Notes: generated from the sequence alone by a model not told the origin. Counted from the first letter of the stretch, positions 7,936 through 17,967 are shown. The stretch: 64,000 nt of DNA from Dictyobacter vulcani (GCF_008974265.1 NZ_BKZW01000002.1:124001-188000); one strand, 5' to 3'. Translations and numbers: made by a program.

Positions 7936-9477
7936 AATGCACCTAACAATGGTGGGGTTTTCTCCCAACCCTGGTGGGGTTTTCTCCCAACCCTGGTGGG
8001 GTTGCCGTTTTTGAGCACAGTACTTCTGGTATAATCGTCGCTTTTCGTGTGTTTGCTCCCTTGCTTTGTATCCAACCAGGCGGTGTTACGGTCGTTATGC
8101 TTTGATTCTTCTGAAGTTATGAATGCCAATTTATTCATTTAGTGCAGAAGGAAAAATCGACAAAAATCGATTTTATACAGGCCTGTGTTATACAAATCAT
8201 TAAGAGAAATCATCAACTCAACATCACAATCAGTAGAAAATGCACCGAACCCCGGTGGGGTTGGTGGGAGGTTTTTGGGAGGTTTCGCTACCCAAAAATT
8301 GCCGAACCCTGGTGGGGTTTTCTTCTTCTTTCTCACAAAAAAATCATCGCTTAATGAGATTATATTCATCTATTTTCAGCGAAGAATGCACCGGACCCTG
8401 GTGGGGGTAAAGACAATGTCACTCCTGAAGAATGCACCGGACCCTGGTGGGGTTTATCGAGAATTCTATCCTGAAAAATGCACCGAACCCTGGTGGGGGT
8501 AAGCGTTGCTTCTTCTGGCAAAAATGCACCGGACCCTGGTGGGGTTGAATGAACTTCTTATCCTGAAGAATGCACCGGACCCTGGTGGGGTTTATTCTGA
8601 CTAAAAAAGGGCAGGTTGGCTCTTTTTTTGTGGGAAATGCGCCGAACCCTGGTGGGGTAATTTTTTTTGTTGCGGATGGATGTGTGTACTTATATATATG
8701 TAGAGGTTGAGCGTACGTATTCCTGCTCTTTTTCATCAAGTTTTCTGAGATAAGGTATGAGCACGCTGGAGGCGATGTGCTCTTTTAAGAAATGCGCCAG
8801 ACCCCGGTGGGGTATATTGATGAAGTCATATATTTAGTATGCCTATATATAGGCACATATGTGATGAGTGGGGGCTTATATATATTAAAAGTGATGTTGT
8901 TGTATCTATTTGGATAGGTATGGAAATGCGCCGAACCCTGGTGGGGTTCATCGAGTTTCTCATTCTGGAAAATGCACCGAACCCTGGTGGGGGTAACTAT
9001 TAGTTCTCCTGGCGAAAATGCGCCATACCCTGGTGGGGTTCATCGAGAATTCTATCCTGGAAAATGCACCGAACCCTGGTGGGGGTAACTGTTGATTCTC
9101 CTGGCGAAAATGCGCCACACCCTGGTGGGGTTGAGTGAGATGCCTATCCTCAAAAATGCGCCATACCCTGGTGGGGGTCAAGAGGGCACCTTCTTGAAAA
9201 ATGCGCCGAACCCTGGTGGGAATCAAGTGCTGCTTTTTTAGTGGCGGCATGGCAGAATTTGTGTCAGAATGTCAATGAATATGGAGCAGGCATGACAGAG
9301 TGTATTTTGATGGTGATGAGGAACATGGATTGATTCTGGTTAGGAATATCGCCGAATATGAATATAAAAAATGCGCCATACCCTGGTGGGGGTGTGGCGC
9401 GGATGGCTTTATTTGCTAGGGAGTTTCGCGATAGGCAAGCTTATTTTTCCGGTAAATGCGCCATACCCTGGTGGGGA
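7936..9477. repeat. array of 21 ACCCTGGTGGGG iterons
   Basis: Twenty-one copies of a 24-bp motif: AATGCRCC, two variable bases, then ACCCTGGTGGGG. All are in one orientation. The starts include 7936, 8238, 8385, 8431, 8476, 8522, 8568, 8635, 8790, 8924, 8970, 9016, 9062, 9108, 9153, 9198, 9369 and 9454, and two truncated copies lie near 7967 and 7989. Within the two regular blocks the pitch is 45-46 bp. The spacers are partly related to one another (TCGAGAATTCTATCCTG-like), so this is a degenerate tandem repeat and not a CRISPR. It ends 6 bp from the 3' end of the 426-residue gene at 9484. Confidence 0.93.
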
Positions 9478-9483
9478 GACGCC

Positions 9484-10764
9484 TTACTGCTGCTCACGTT
9501 CTCGGGTTCGCGTTTTATTACGGACGCGTTTTCGTAATGGATTGTTCATGGCCTGGTATTCCTGGATCAGTTTGAGGGGTGGTAAGATCTCCCAGCGTGA
9601 TGCCAGCCAATCTTTGCTCCAGCGAGTTTGATTTCGATCTACATCTGTAATGCAGATCTGCTTGCCAATAATCCCCATGCTCTCAAGTTTCTCTAAAGAA
9701 GCTTCGATCCGTGGTACGAAGCGCGACGTCATATGCCGTTCATCGACTTCTATCATGCTGGCAGCCAGGAGCTCTGACATCATAATTGGGGTGCTGAAGT
9801 CTCCTTGTTTGGCTTGCTCGCGCCAGCGCTCGGTCATATACAGTGCAATTCGTAAGGCATAGCGATCATTTTGTGGATTGAGTTTAAAGATCTGGCTATC
9901 TACTTCTGCGAGATAATAGTTCTGGTGTTGTTCATAGGTGCTGATCCAGTCGCCCGGGGAAACCAGGAAGCCAACGATGATTCTTTCGTTGAGCAGGGTT
10001 TTGCGGCTGACAACTGAATAGCGCATATAGGTACCATCAACCTGGATTGAAACTGATTTTCCTTTGACGGTGATCGTGCAGTTACCTCGGACATTACATG
10101 AGGCAAGCAGCGCCAGATCTTGCAGGACACGCTGTTTCTGTTCTGTTCGATAGCCATCCGTATAGCGTTTGGTGGTGCCAGGATGTGCCACCCGACTATG
10201 CTTTTGTACGCCTTGCCACTGGAGAATTTCTTCCAGGAGTATGGCGACACTTCCATTTTTCGAGACACGGTCGTTGTGTCGGCGAATATTCCAGAGTCCT
10301 AATACAATACGGGCCGTTAACACTGTACTTTCACTCAACTGGCGAATTTGTTTTAATGCCTGTGGGATCTCCAGTGGTCGCTCAGGTGTCCCTAAATATA
10401 CTTCAAGGGTATTAGACGCTAAATAGGAAATTTCGCCGTCTCCTGGCTTCCACATGTTCTTTTGTGCCAGTGAGGCTTCCCGGACCGCCTGGTCTGGCCG
10501 ATAGTTGGTGATTTTAATGTTCTCTGGAATATAGGGCGTGACATTTTCAAATAAGGTATTTTCACTCTCGATTTCAACGCCATCCAGAATACGGGCGATA
10601 TACTCGGTGGCCTCTTCCTCCGTCATGTAGTCAGTAATACCTGCCAGGGTCTGATCAAGGAGGGTGGATAGTTCGTTATCGCTCTCAATATCTTCGGTAA
10701 GTAATGCTTCTGTATCGTCGTTCGTTGGTACGAGATTAAGCTCCTGTTGTTGATGTTTTTCCAT
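9484..10764 (-). CDS. probable plasmid replication initiator
   Basis: A 426-residue protein. ATG 10764 is preferred because GAAGGGA lies 7 bases upstream. It has an acidic N-terminal 90 residues, a mid-part with a helical DNA-binding look (ALKQIRQLSESTVLTARIVL) and a C-terminal winged-helix-like part (ALRIALYMTERWREQA, then MSELLAASMIEVDERHMTSRF, LEKLESMGIIG). The tail is very basic (RKRVRNKTRTRERE). The fold order is reminiscent of TrfA/RepA-type initiators, but I cannot assign a family. Its 3' end abuts the 21-copy iteron array, which supports an iteron-binding role. Confidence 0.55.
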   Translation of the reverse strand: MEKHQQQELNLVPTNDDTEALLTEDIESDNELSTLLDQTLAGITDYMTEEEATEYIARILDGVEIESENTLFENVTPYIPENIKITNYRPDQAVREASLAQKNMWKPGDGEISYLASNTLEVYLGTPERPLEIPQALKQIRQLSESTVLTARIVLGLWNIRRHNDRVSKNGSVAILLEEILQWQGVQKHSRVAHPGTTKRYTDGYRTEQKQRVLQDLALLASCNVRGNCTITVKGKSVSIQVDGTYMRYSVVSRKTLLNERIIVGFLVSPGDWISTYEQHQNYYLAEVDSQIFKLNPQNDRYALRIALYMTERWREQAKQGDFSTPIMMSELLAASMIEVDERHMTSRFVPRIEASLEKLESMGIIGKQICITDVDRNQTRWSKDWLASRWEILPPLKLIQEYQAMNNPLRKRVRNKTRTREREQQ

Positions 10765-10767
10765 CAA

Positions 10768-10979
10768 AGATTCCCTTCAGGATACTTGCTATAAGTTACA
10801 CAATTCATCACACCATGGCGAAAAAGATTGGTCCTCTTCTTATTGTACCGTGCATTTCCGCGTTCTTCAGTTTGTGTCTTTGTCGGAATAACAAATATTC
10901 ATACTTTATGGGTAGGGTAGCATATTGGTTGACTCTTGTGAAGGGTGGGCATGTTGATTTGATTGGCTTGTTTGCTTGT
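10768..10979. other. short intergenic region
   Basis: AT-rich sequence upstream of the initiator gene and downstream of the acyltransferase gene. No further feature was recognised. Confidence 0.4.
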
Positions 10980-12293
10980 TTACGCCCCAATGGTGTGGGA
11001 ACCAAAAGTGTGCTGTAGAAAGTCGAGTGTTGTTTGCCAGGCATTTTTGGTGGCATGCGCGTTTCCTTCAGGTGTTCCTCCATAAGCATACCCCCGTGCC
11101 TGATTGATCGTGGTTGGCATATATGGATAGCCTGTTTTATGTCCGGCATGCGTATACATAATATGACGATGAGGATATGGATGGCGATGTGTGTTGAGTC
11201 GCTCATTGATCATTTCTCCAAAGACCGTTGATGGCCACATTTGATCGTCTTCGCCTGAAAGTAATAGGACTGGCGCACGTATTTTTTCTACTGCTATGAG
11301 GGCTTGTTCGAGATCGTCACGATGCTGTAAACTTTCCAGGTAGAGATCGCGAAATGCGATGGGAGCCTGTATCTGTTGTTGGTGGTTTACATAATCTTGA
11401 AATGTTGCAGTGGGGCGATACGGTAAAAATGGCACTGGCTTTGCTCGATAGGTCCAGGATGAGCGCTCGCTCCTATCTGCTTCGGTTGCTCCTAAACCTT
11501 GATGCACAGCGGCGCTGGGAGCATAACCAATAATGGCTTGAATCTCTGGAAAGGTTGCTCCTGCTAGTAAAGCGAGCTCTGCACCTTTGGAAATTCCGAT
11601 AATCGCGATCTGCTTGCTGTTTACCTGTGGAGCTACTTGTAACCATTGTATGGCTGTCTGGATATATTCCAGTGGGACTTCTTGGAGCGTTTGTGGTAGT
11701 GGTGGAACACCGAAGTAGCTTAAAGCCAGGGCGCAGTACCCATGGTTTGCCAGCAGGGCAGCTTCCTGTATTCTGCTGACACCACTGGAACCGCTGAGGA
11801 GAATAACTCCTGGATAAGAACCAGGAGTTGAGGGCTGGCAATAGGTCGCAATGATTCCTTGCTCTTTTACTTCTCTGACGCTGCTATTGGCTGATAAGAA
11901 AGATCGTCTATATAAGAGATCAATATGTGAATAATTTTTGGTTGCGACGTTGAAATAGATGGCGAGTGGTTGCAATGTGGTTTGAGAAAAGAACGCTTGT
12001 TTTCTCTCTTCTACCAGAGGATGCATCGACCAGAAGAGTCCCATTGGATCTATCTGGCTATAGGTTCCTGCCAGTGGTGCCTGTGTCGCAAGGTTGACGT
12101 TGCCATGTCGATCGGCTCGAAACGTGGCGTTTGCTTTCCAGATTACACCAGCCTCGTCTCTGGTGGTTGCGCTGATGGTTGCTTCTTGATGAGGTGCGAG
12201 GTGACTGAGCTGTAGTGTAACTTCTTGATCAACTTGTGCTTGTAGAGGCGTAATGTGTAATTTCATGTTCTGTGATGCACAGTTTGTATCCAT
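10980..12293 (-). CDS. BAAT-family acyl-CoA thioesterase/acyltransferase
   Basis: A 437-residue protein with the two-domain layout of the acyl-CoA thioester hydrolase / bile acid-CoA:amino acid N-acyltransferase family. The N-terminal beta-sandwich domain (residues about 10-140) is followed by an alpha/beta-hydrolase BAAT-C domain. The nucleophile elbow is GISKG (serine, near residue 225), the acid candidate is in SGEDDQMWPS near 350, and the histidine is in THAGHKTGYPY near 390. Vertebrate conjugating enzymes use cysteine at the nucleophile position; serine suggests hydrolase activity. The substrate is unknown. The start is uncertain: an AAGGA lies 13 bases from ATG 12293. Confidence 0.85.
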   Translation of the reverse strand: MDTNCASQNMKLHITPLQAQVDQEVTLQLSHLAPHQEATISATTRDEAGVIWKANATFRADRHGNVNLATQAPLAGTYSQIDPMGLFWSMHPLVEERKQAFFSQTTLQPLAIYFNVATKNYSHIDLLYRRSFLSANSSVREVKEQGIIATYCQPSTPGSYPGVILLSGSSGVSRIQEAALLANHGYCALALSYFGVPPLPQTLQEVPLEYIQTAIQWLQVAPQVNSKQIAIIGISKGAELALLAGATFPEIQAIIGYAPSAAVHQGLGATEADRSERSSWTYRAKPVPFLPYRPTATFQDYVNHQQQIQAPIAFRDLYLESLQHRDDLEQALIAVEKIRAPVLLLSGEDDQMWPSTVFGEMINERLNTHRHPYPHRHIMYTHAGHKTGYPYMPTTINQARGYAYGGTPEGNAHATKNAWQTTLDFLQHTFGSHTIGA

Positions 12294-12549
12294 ATTATAA
12301 AAACATTCCTTGCAAAAGTAATATTCTTATAGTAATTCATACCATATTTGAGTTGCTTCATGGAAGACCTCTATCTGGCTGTGGTTAAGGGGAGGGGAAT
12401 ATCGTTGTACATATGTGTGAGTTGAAGAATGACAAGATTGTGACAATTTTGTGATTATATTGCAACATACGTGTTTTATGCTTCTGAAGAGTCATCTGTG
12501 ATAGGACTCTATGTCCGCGGTGTGTGTAAGAAAATTAGGTGGTTAAATT

Positions 12550-13974
12550 ATGAAGCAAGATATCATTCCTACTCAAGCTCTATCCGGGCCGCCAGCTTCT
12601 TCGCCTCGCTCTGATTCTTTGGAGATGAGGCCGGCCGTAACTATACCTTTGGGATCGCCTGACTATCTTTCGATTGGCTTGAATATTTTTTCGACTATGC
12701 TATTGCGTATTGCTAGCCGTATTAGCTTTCTTTTACTTGGGTTTTATCTGGGAGAGCATTTTGCTTCGGCAACCGTTGTAGTGCTGGTACTTGAGTCTTT
12801 TTATATCAGTGAGCTACTGCTATCTCCTATTGCTGGTAGTTTGTCGGACCGGTTGGGGCGTAAACCTTTTTTACTTATCGCTCCGCTGCTGGGCGCGCTG
12901 GCTGCTCTCTGTCTCCTGATTGGATCCCGGCTCTATCCTCATCCTGATGGCTCGCATTTAGATGCCCATTTATTGTTGTTGTTGCTCCTGATTCTGGGTG
13001 GGCGTCTCTTAGAAGGCGCTACCACTGCGCTGAATACTCCTGCTTGCCTTGGATACATTACGGATACGACTATGGGCTCTGATCGGTTACGTGTACGGGT
13101 GATGACGGCTTTTGAAGTAGCTACTGTGGGGGGGCTGGCGCTGGCGATCCCTTTTGGCGGTCAGGTTGCCAAGTGGTTAGGTACCTGGGGATTTCTGGTT
13201 GTACTTGTTTTCCATATTCTGAATCTTTTGCTGGTTATTTTCTTTGTGAAAGAAAGTCATCAGCGTGCGAACACTATTGCGGACCATGGTTCACTGGTTG
13301 AAAGCTTAAAGATGTTACGTGATAAGCGTATCTTTACTTTTTTACCTGCCTGGTTATCGGTGAATACACTGGTGGGTGCCTGGATAACCTTGATCGTAAT
13401 TATGTTGACCTATCCTAATCCTGCTGCTGACATGCGCCATCCTCATCAACTCCTCTATGGAGGATTTAGCAAAGACATTGCCACATTAGTCTTTGGGGGC
13501 TTTGGTCTGTTTTTTCTGCTTGGTATGGGATGCTGGATGTTGATTCTGCCGCGTCTACGGCGCACGACGATTATGATTATTGGTTTGATCGGACTGGCGG
13601 TGTGTATCGCGGCCCTGACCGTGATCAATGGTCTGGGTGAAAATATGGCCTCTCTGTCCGCCAGCGCACACACTAACCTCCTGTTGCTGCTCCCGCTGGT
13701 ATTGATAGGGGTTCTTCTGCTGAGCGGCTTTACACCGGCCTCTCTGACGCATATGGCGACCATCTCGGAGCGTAAGGTCGGGAAGCGAGGGGCAGTCATG
13801 GGCCTGTATTCGGTTGTGTTAGGCATTGGGCAGTTGATTGGAGCTTCTATCGGGGGGATGACCGTTGATCTTGGGGGATTTTATGGTCTGATGGGCTTCT
13901 CGGTAGTATTGGGTATTCTTTCTCTGATCAGTGTGATATATATGCGACGTCATCAACATGATTTGCTTCAATAG
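12550..13974 (+). CDS. MFS transporter, drug-efflux type
   Basis: A 474-residue membrane protein with about 12 hydrophobic helices. The MFS motif A is seen as GSLSDRLGRKPF near residue 97. AGGTGG lies 8 bases before the ATG. The first about 40 residues are a polar, proline-rich cytoplasmic tail. The N-terminal half has the look of the DHA family, so export of a small lipophilic compound is likely, but the substrate cannot be read from sequence. It is transcribed divergently from the acyltransferase gene; the 256-bp gap between them carries the promoters of both. Confidence 0.85.
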   Translation: MKQDIIPTQALSGPPASSPRSDSLEMRPAVTIPLGSPDYLSIGLNIFSTMLLRIASRISFLLLGFYLGEHFASATVVVLVLESFYISELLLSPIAGSLSDRLGRKPFLLIAPLLGALAALCLLIGSRLYPHPDGSHLDAHLLLLLLLILGGRLLEGATTALNTPACLGYITDTTMGSDRLRVRVMTAFEVATVGGLALAIPFGGQVAKWLGTWGFLVVLVFHILNLLLVIFFVKESHQRANTIADHGSLVESLKMLRDKRIFTFLPAWLSVNTLVGAWITLIVIMLTYPNPAADMRHPHQLLYGGFSKDIATLVFGGFGLFFLLGMGCWMLILPRLRRTTIMIIGLIGLAVCIAALTVINGLGENMASLSASAHTNLLLLLPLVLIGVLLLSGFTPASLTHMATISERKVGKRGAVMGLYSVVLGIGQLIGASIGGMTVDLGGFYGLMGFSVVLGILSLISVIYMRRHQHDLLQ

Positions 13975-14313
13975 TATATTTGGAAACGTTCCTGCTGAAG
14001 CAGGTCAATCTGTGATGCTGCTGTACAGCGCTTGTTTGTTGAAAATACCTTCTTCAGGTGTATACTGATCTCTAGTGTAGTATTTATCCATTGCCTGAAT
14101 GGTAGTAAAGGATGCGCAGTTTTTAGATTCGTGAATCTGTTCTCAGGTGGCTTTAATAGCGATTTTGTCTATTTCAGTGGGATATTTCATCCCTCTACCT
14201 GAGTCCTGTTGCATTCGTGATCCGTTACAACAAGAGAAGTGCATGACTGCCTCCTTGTAATAGGCTCATGCAGAACTTGAACACTATAAACATTAGTGAG
14301 GAGATATACAACA
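13975..14313. other. intergenic region before the zinc-ribbon gene
   Basis: No gene was seen. It must hold the promoter of the small gene at 14314, but no clear -35/-10 pair stood out. A GTGAGGAGAT ribosome site is at 14296-14305. Confidence 0.4.
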
Positions 14314-14469
14314 ATGGCAGATATCGCATATTGCGTCAAGTGCAAAGAAAAAAGAGACATGAAAGAGGCTCACCAGATTACCATGAAAAATGGTAAGCCT
14401 GCTCTCCAGGGAACATGCGTTGTTTGTGGTACGAAATTGACCCGCATCCTTTCTAGCCAGAAAGCATAA
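14314..14469 (+). CDS. DUF5679-type zinc-ribbon protein
   Basis: A 51-residue protein with two CxxC knuckles, CVKC near residue 7 and CVVC near residue 37, separated by a KMKEAHQ-like charged stretch and KNGKPALQG. This spacing is typical of the DUF5679 family, small proteins that are common in Chloroflexota and whose role is unknown. GTGAGGAGAT precedes the ATG by 8 bases. A clear terminator hairpin follows. It is probably expressed as a single-gene unit. Confidence 0.85.
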   Translation: MADIAYCVKCKEKRDMKEAHQITMKNGKPALQGTCVVCGTKLTRILSSQKA

Positions 14470-14484
14470 GCTTCTCAGACTTTA

Positions 14485-14524
14485 AAGTCCCACTGCTTTT
14501 TTGAGCGTGGGACTTATTTTTTTA
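14485..14524 (+). terminator. rho-independent terminator of the zinc-ribbon gene
   Basis: A 9-bp stem, AAGTCCCAC (14485-14493) with GTGGGACTT (14507-14515), is followed by a T-rich tract. Confidence 0.8.
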
Positions 14525-14531
14525 TATTGAT

Positions 14532-14573
14532 AGGCCTCCCTGCTTCAGAAGCAGGGAGGCCTGTATTTTTTTA
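14532..14573 (+). terminator. second, strong terminator hairpin
   Basis: A 15-bp perfect stem, AGGCCTCCCTGCTTC (14532-14546) with its complement at 14548-14562, has a single-base loop and then a T tract to about 14573. It lies between convergent genes and would also insulate the minus-strand gene that ends at 14592. Confidence 0.8.
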
Positions 14574-14591
14574 TCTGATGAATTGTTGATC

Positions 14592-16361
14592 CTATTTAGT
14601 AGTACACGGAGTAGGACAGGGAGCAAGTGCCGGGTTGAGGGCAACGGTTGTGTTACCAGTGCCGGTATTTTGCTGACCCTGCGTGGTTGGTTGTGTCGGA
14701 TTGCTCGCTTGCTGCGTCGGTGGCGTTGGATTGTTCGCTTGTGGCGTTGGTGGTGTTGGATTGTTACCCTGACCCTGAGGGGTAGGCTGGCCCTGGGGAG
14801 TCGGTTGACCTTGAGGGGTAGGCTGACCCTGAGGAGTCGGCTGACCCTGGGTTGGTGTGGCTGGACAGGTGAAGTTAACCTGGTTGGTTGCCTTATCGAA
14901 GGCTACCTGACATGCCTGGCCATTGATCTGGGTGGTACCTGTACAACCATTAATCACGGTTCCGTTGACATTGCAGTTTGGTGTTGTGGCCTGGCCATTA
15001 CCACCACCGTTGCCACCGTTGTTACCACCACCATTTGCGAGCGTGATTGTCGCATCTGTGGCAATGCCGTTCCCATCGGTGGTGACCTGAATTGGAGTTG
15101 TGGCGTTTAGCAGTTTGGCACAGTTGAGTCCTCCATCTCCGAAGCCAGCGTTGAAACGTTGTGCCAGGAAGGTAAAGAGTGAGTTCGCGGCTGCTGGATC
15201 GGGCGAGGGCCGGTTTTTGGTGAATTGAGCGTCCAGTTGGATACGTGCTGGTGCGATTGCCAGGTAGTTTTTACAGTAGGTTGTGGTGTCTCCTGCATCT
15301 GCCCCTGCACGTCCCGTTGGTAGCTGATCAACGCCACGGCGGTAGAGGTTCATTTTGTTGCTATCCTGGTTACCATTATTGAGGGCCATTGGATCACCCA
15401 GAGGAACAATCGCTACTGGCGCGGCCTGATGGGCGGCTGCCTGGAGTTCATTGAGTGGCAATGCCGGGACCATCTGGCCGTTGTTGGCGAGATCCGGGGC
15501 TGTCCATGGCTGGCAATTGAGCGCGCCATCCATGGCGATATCGAGCAAGCGATTGTCACTACCATTGATCTGTGTTTGCGCGTTCTGTTGCTGGGCGACA
15601 TTGGTGGCTGTATTTTGTGCCATCTGGCCATTGGCCGTCACAAGGTAGGTTGTGGTGACGTTGTCGCTTTGATCCATGTCAATAACGGCAAAATCTCGTA
15701 CCGTTGGGCAGGTCATGCCGTCGGCGGCTGTCCCGAGCGCTGGAACGGTCAGTTGCCCTTTTTGGATTGCTGTATTGGCACTGGCGAAAAATGCACGTGC
15801 GTTACAGTAGGCGAATTGTCCGAAAATGGAGTTGTTGGCTCCGTTTACGCAGCGTCCTGCGTTTAAGCTCCCATTTTGGTCTTGTAAGGTCAGGTTCCCT
15901 CCATTAAACCCAAACCATAAGCCAACAATCGCATTGGCAGGCAGGGTGGGTACCACAGGTTTGACCGCAGGCTGGGTGCCTTTGTCAATAACTAATGGAT
16001 TATAGACAGAGATTTTCCCTGTTGCGGGATCTATCACAGCTCCCTGTACAAATGCAGCCTGTCCCGCGTTTGCCTCGTTGCAAGGGCCATTATTGGCATC
16101 GGTGGCAACGAGTTGATAAGGTGTGGCAAGCCCTCTTGCGGTTAATGGGTTACGTGGAACGATGAGTGAGCAATCTGCATTGACATTGGCGTTGGCGGCA
16201 TGTGAGGCCAGGCGGGGCACGATGAGCACCATTCCTGCGATTAAGATCAGGAATACGGTGATTCCTGCTCCTATCAGCATCAAGGGCGAGAAACGTGGTG
16301 TGCGCTGTTTTGGAGTCATGCCTGGTCCTGTTTTACGTCTCGGCTTTGGTAGTGTAAACAC
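14592..16361 (-). CDS. membrane-anchored extracellular protein with Q/P/T-rich tail
   Basis: A 589-residue protein. A basic, proline-rich N-terminus (residues 1-25) precedes one transmembrane helix (about 27-50), which fits a type II anchor or uncleaved signal. The large outer part has many Asn, Gln and Ala and about a dozen cysteines, probably disulphide-bonded. Residues about 495-545 contain five copies of the pentad TPQGQP, followed by PTPP and PTQ repeats, like a cell-wall-spanning stalk. No enzyme motif is seen. The function is unknown; a cell-surface role is inferred. Confidence 0.8.
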   Translation of the reverse strand: MFTLPKPRRKTGPGMTPKQRTPRFSPLMLIGAGITVFLILIAGMVLIVPRLASHAANANVNADCSLIVPRNPLTARGLATPYQLVATDANNGPCNEANAGQAAFVQGAVIDPATGKISVYNPLVIDKGTQPAVKPVVPTLPANAIVGLWFGFNGGNLTLQDQNGSLNAGRCVNGANNSIFGQFAYCNARAFFASANTAIQKGQLTVPALGTAADGMTCPTVRDFAVIDMDQSDNVTTTYLVTANGQMAQNTATNVAQQQNAQTQINGSDNRLLDIAMDGALNCQPWTAPDLANNGQMVPALPLNELQAAAHQAAPVAIVPLGDPMALNNGNQDSNKMNLYRRGVDQLPTGRAGADAGDTTTYCKNYLAIAPARIQLDAQFTKNRPSPDPAAANSLFTFLAQRFNAGFGDGGLNCAKLLNATTPIQVTTDGNGIATDATITLANGGGNNGGNGGGNGQATTPNCNVNGTVINGCTGTTQINGQACQVAFDKATNQVNFTCPATPTQGQPTPQGQPTPQGQPTPQGQPTPQGQGNNPTPPTPQANNPTPPTQQASNPTQPTTQGQQNTGTGNTTVALNPALAPCPTPCTTK

Positions 16362-16860
16362 TCTATAAAATCCCTTTCAACTCTTGTGCCAGTGTTTGTC
16401 ATACGTACATGTGTTTTGTAAAGATAGTTGGCTAAGGACAACCGCTTGTCCGCTTAAACGGTTTTGTGGCAGTAATCTTCTCGTTTAAAATATGGCTTGT
16501 TTGACTGCCCCTCTTATTTCTTCTTCCTCTGTACTGCTTTTCTCTTTACCATATATTTCTATGTACGCATGTTTGTGTAAACTGAAACACCATGAATTAC
16601 TCTGGTGCTTTTTAATCAGTAACTGTTTATGATAGTAGCATGTTCCAGTCAATCTTGGCTTTAGAAAGTCAATAAATGACAGAAAAGTACCAATCATGGT
16701 GGAGATATCTTAACCAGAAGTGGGATGAAATAACCAATTAGTACTAAAAAATAGTGTATCTGGCTATTGAATCTGGTTAACTAAATGCAATCTTTGTGGA
16801 GATTTGTTAATGTGTGTCTGATGGTGAGGCTCCTGATAGGCATGAGCCGTAGCCTCACTC
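16362..16860. other. intergenic region
   Basis: About 500 bp without a convincing gene. A 70-codon frame at 16485-16697 (minus) has no recognisable family and an unremarkable composition, and I do not call it. Confidence 0.4.
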
Positions 16861-17784
16861 TTAGCCTTTGAAGGTGAATGGTGATTTGAATTGTTTTTTC
16901 AAGGATTGGCTAGCTGGCTGTGATGCTGGCGCTGGTGCGCTTTTGAAACCTTTTGCCTCGGCAATCTTATAGGCCCATTCTAATTCTTCGGCGAAGCGTT
17001 TGATGCTGGGAAAGCGCCTGGCTGGCTCTTTTTCCAGGGTACGTAAAATTACCTGTTCAATATTGGCTGGATAATCCAGGCCGCGCTCTTTAAAAGATGG
17101 GGGGGCTGTAAAGAGATGCTGGTGGGTTATTTCGTAGAATGTACCATTAAAAGGCCATTCTCCACTGAGCCACTCATAGATCATGATGCCCAATGCATAC
17201 TGGTCGCTCCCTCGGCAGGGCTTGCCCTGTAATTGCTCTGGCGCGGCGTAGGGTGTGGTGCCTTCAAATTCACGGAGTGAGGCATGGATCGGGCTCAGGC
17301 TATGCGAGATGATCGCTGTCCCAAAGTCGCTGAGCATGATTTCATGATTGTTTCCCAGTAGCAGGTTGTGCGGTTTGATATCTCGATGTACCAGTCCAAG
17401 ATTATGGATATAGTGGATGGCAGGTGCAATGTGTTGAATATAGTGGATGACTGTTTCAAGGTCTATGGCTATTCCCTTTGGATGTCTCTGTCTGAGGTTT
17501 CCATTAGGTGCATATTGCATGACAAGATAGGCGACATCCTCTTCTATACCAAAATCTATGATCGGTACAATATGCGGATGATCAAGGTTCATCAATGACG
17601 CAGTCTGTTTGAGAAACTTTTCTGCGTTCTCTCCCGTCCATCGTCCATAGAGTAGCTTGAGCGCTACATGGGTTTGATCTTGAATATTTTCGGCAAGGTA
17701 CACTTCTGAGAGGTCACTTTTACCGAGCAGCCGCTCTATATGATAGTGGCTAATATATTGATACCCGTACTGGCATCCATTCAT
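16861..17784 (-). CDS. serine/threonine protein kinase
   Basis: About 307 residues when started at ATG 17784. The frame is open further upstream only because it reads through a MITE, so the longer N-terminus is artificial. Hanks-type motifs are present: VALKLL with the ATP lysine near residue 43, LVHRDIKPHN catalytic loop, SDFGTA and a YAAPEQ activation segment. The glycine-rich loop is atypical (GKSDLSEV), keeping only the first glycine. There is no transmembrane segment; the tail is short and basic. It probably phosphorylates proteins in the cytoplasm. A MITE dimer sits immediately upstream. Confidence 0.85.
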   Translation of the reverse strand: MNGCQYGYQYISHYHIERLLGKSDLSEVYLAENIQDQTHVALKLLYGRWTGENAEKFLKQTASLMNLDHPHIVPIIDFGIEEDVAYLVMQYAPNGNLRQRHPKGIAIDLETVIHYIQHIAPAIHYIHNLGLVHRDIKPHNLLLGNNHEIMLSDFGTAIISHSLSPIHASLREFEGTTPYAAPEQLQGKPCRGSDQYALGIMIYEWLSGEWPFNGTFYEITHQHLFTAPPSFKERGLDYPANIEQVILRTLEKEPARRFPSIKRFAEELEWAYKIAEAKGFKSAPAPASQPASQSLKKQFKSPFTFKG

Positions 17785-17808
17785 GCATTTCCAAATTTCG
17801 TTGGTGGC

Positions 17809-17967
17809 TAGTACTCTGTCAGATATCATGTGATAGGAAAGCGGGGATGCAAGGGGCGGCGAGCCCCTTGACTGGGGGATCGGGGCTGTGCCCCCGGCAT
17901 CTCCTCCCCACCTCGCCCGCGTAGCAGGCGAACAACCACTCATCACACGAAGTTTGACAGAGTACTA
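17809..17967. mobile_element. MITE, copy A
   Basis: A 159-bp non-coding element with terminal repeats TAGTACTCTGTCA / TGACAGAGTACTA and a GC-rich hairpin-forming core. It shares its TA end (17966-17967) with copy B, so the two form a tandem pair in each other's target dinucleotide. The ends match those of the IS630-type element at 23826-25060. Confidence 0.85.

Noticed and set aside
8385..9220. CRISPR array
   Set aside because: Repeats of about 24 bp at a 46-bp pitch look similar at first, but the spacers are related to one another, repeats vary, spacing is irregular outside two blocks, and no cas gene is near.
8139..9250. Open frames through the iteron array (NPTRVRCI-like repeats)
   Set aside because: They are translations of the iterons in several frames and strands, without ribosome sites.
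17785..17946. N-terminal 54 residues of the kinase frame
   Set aside because: They are the translation of the MITE copy; ATG 17784 gives a normal kinase N-terminus.
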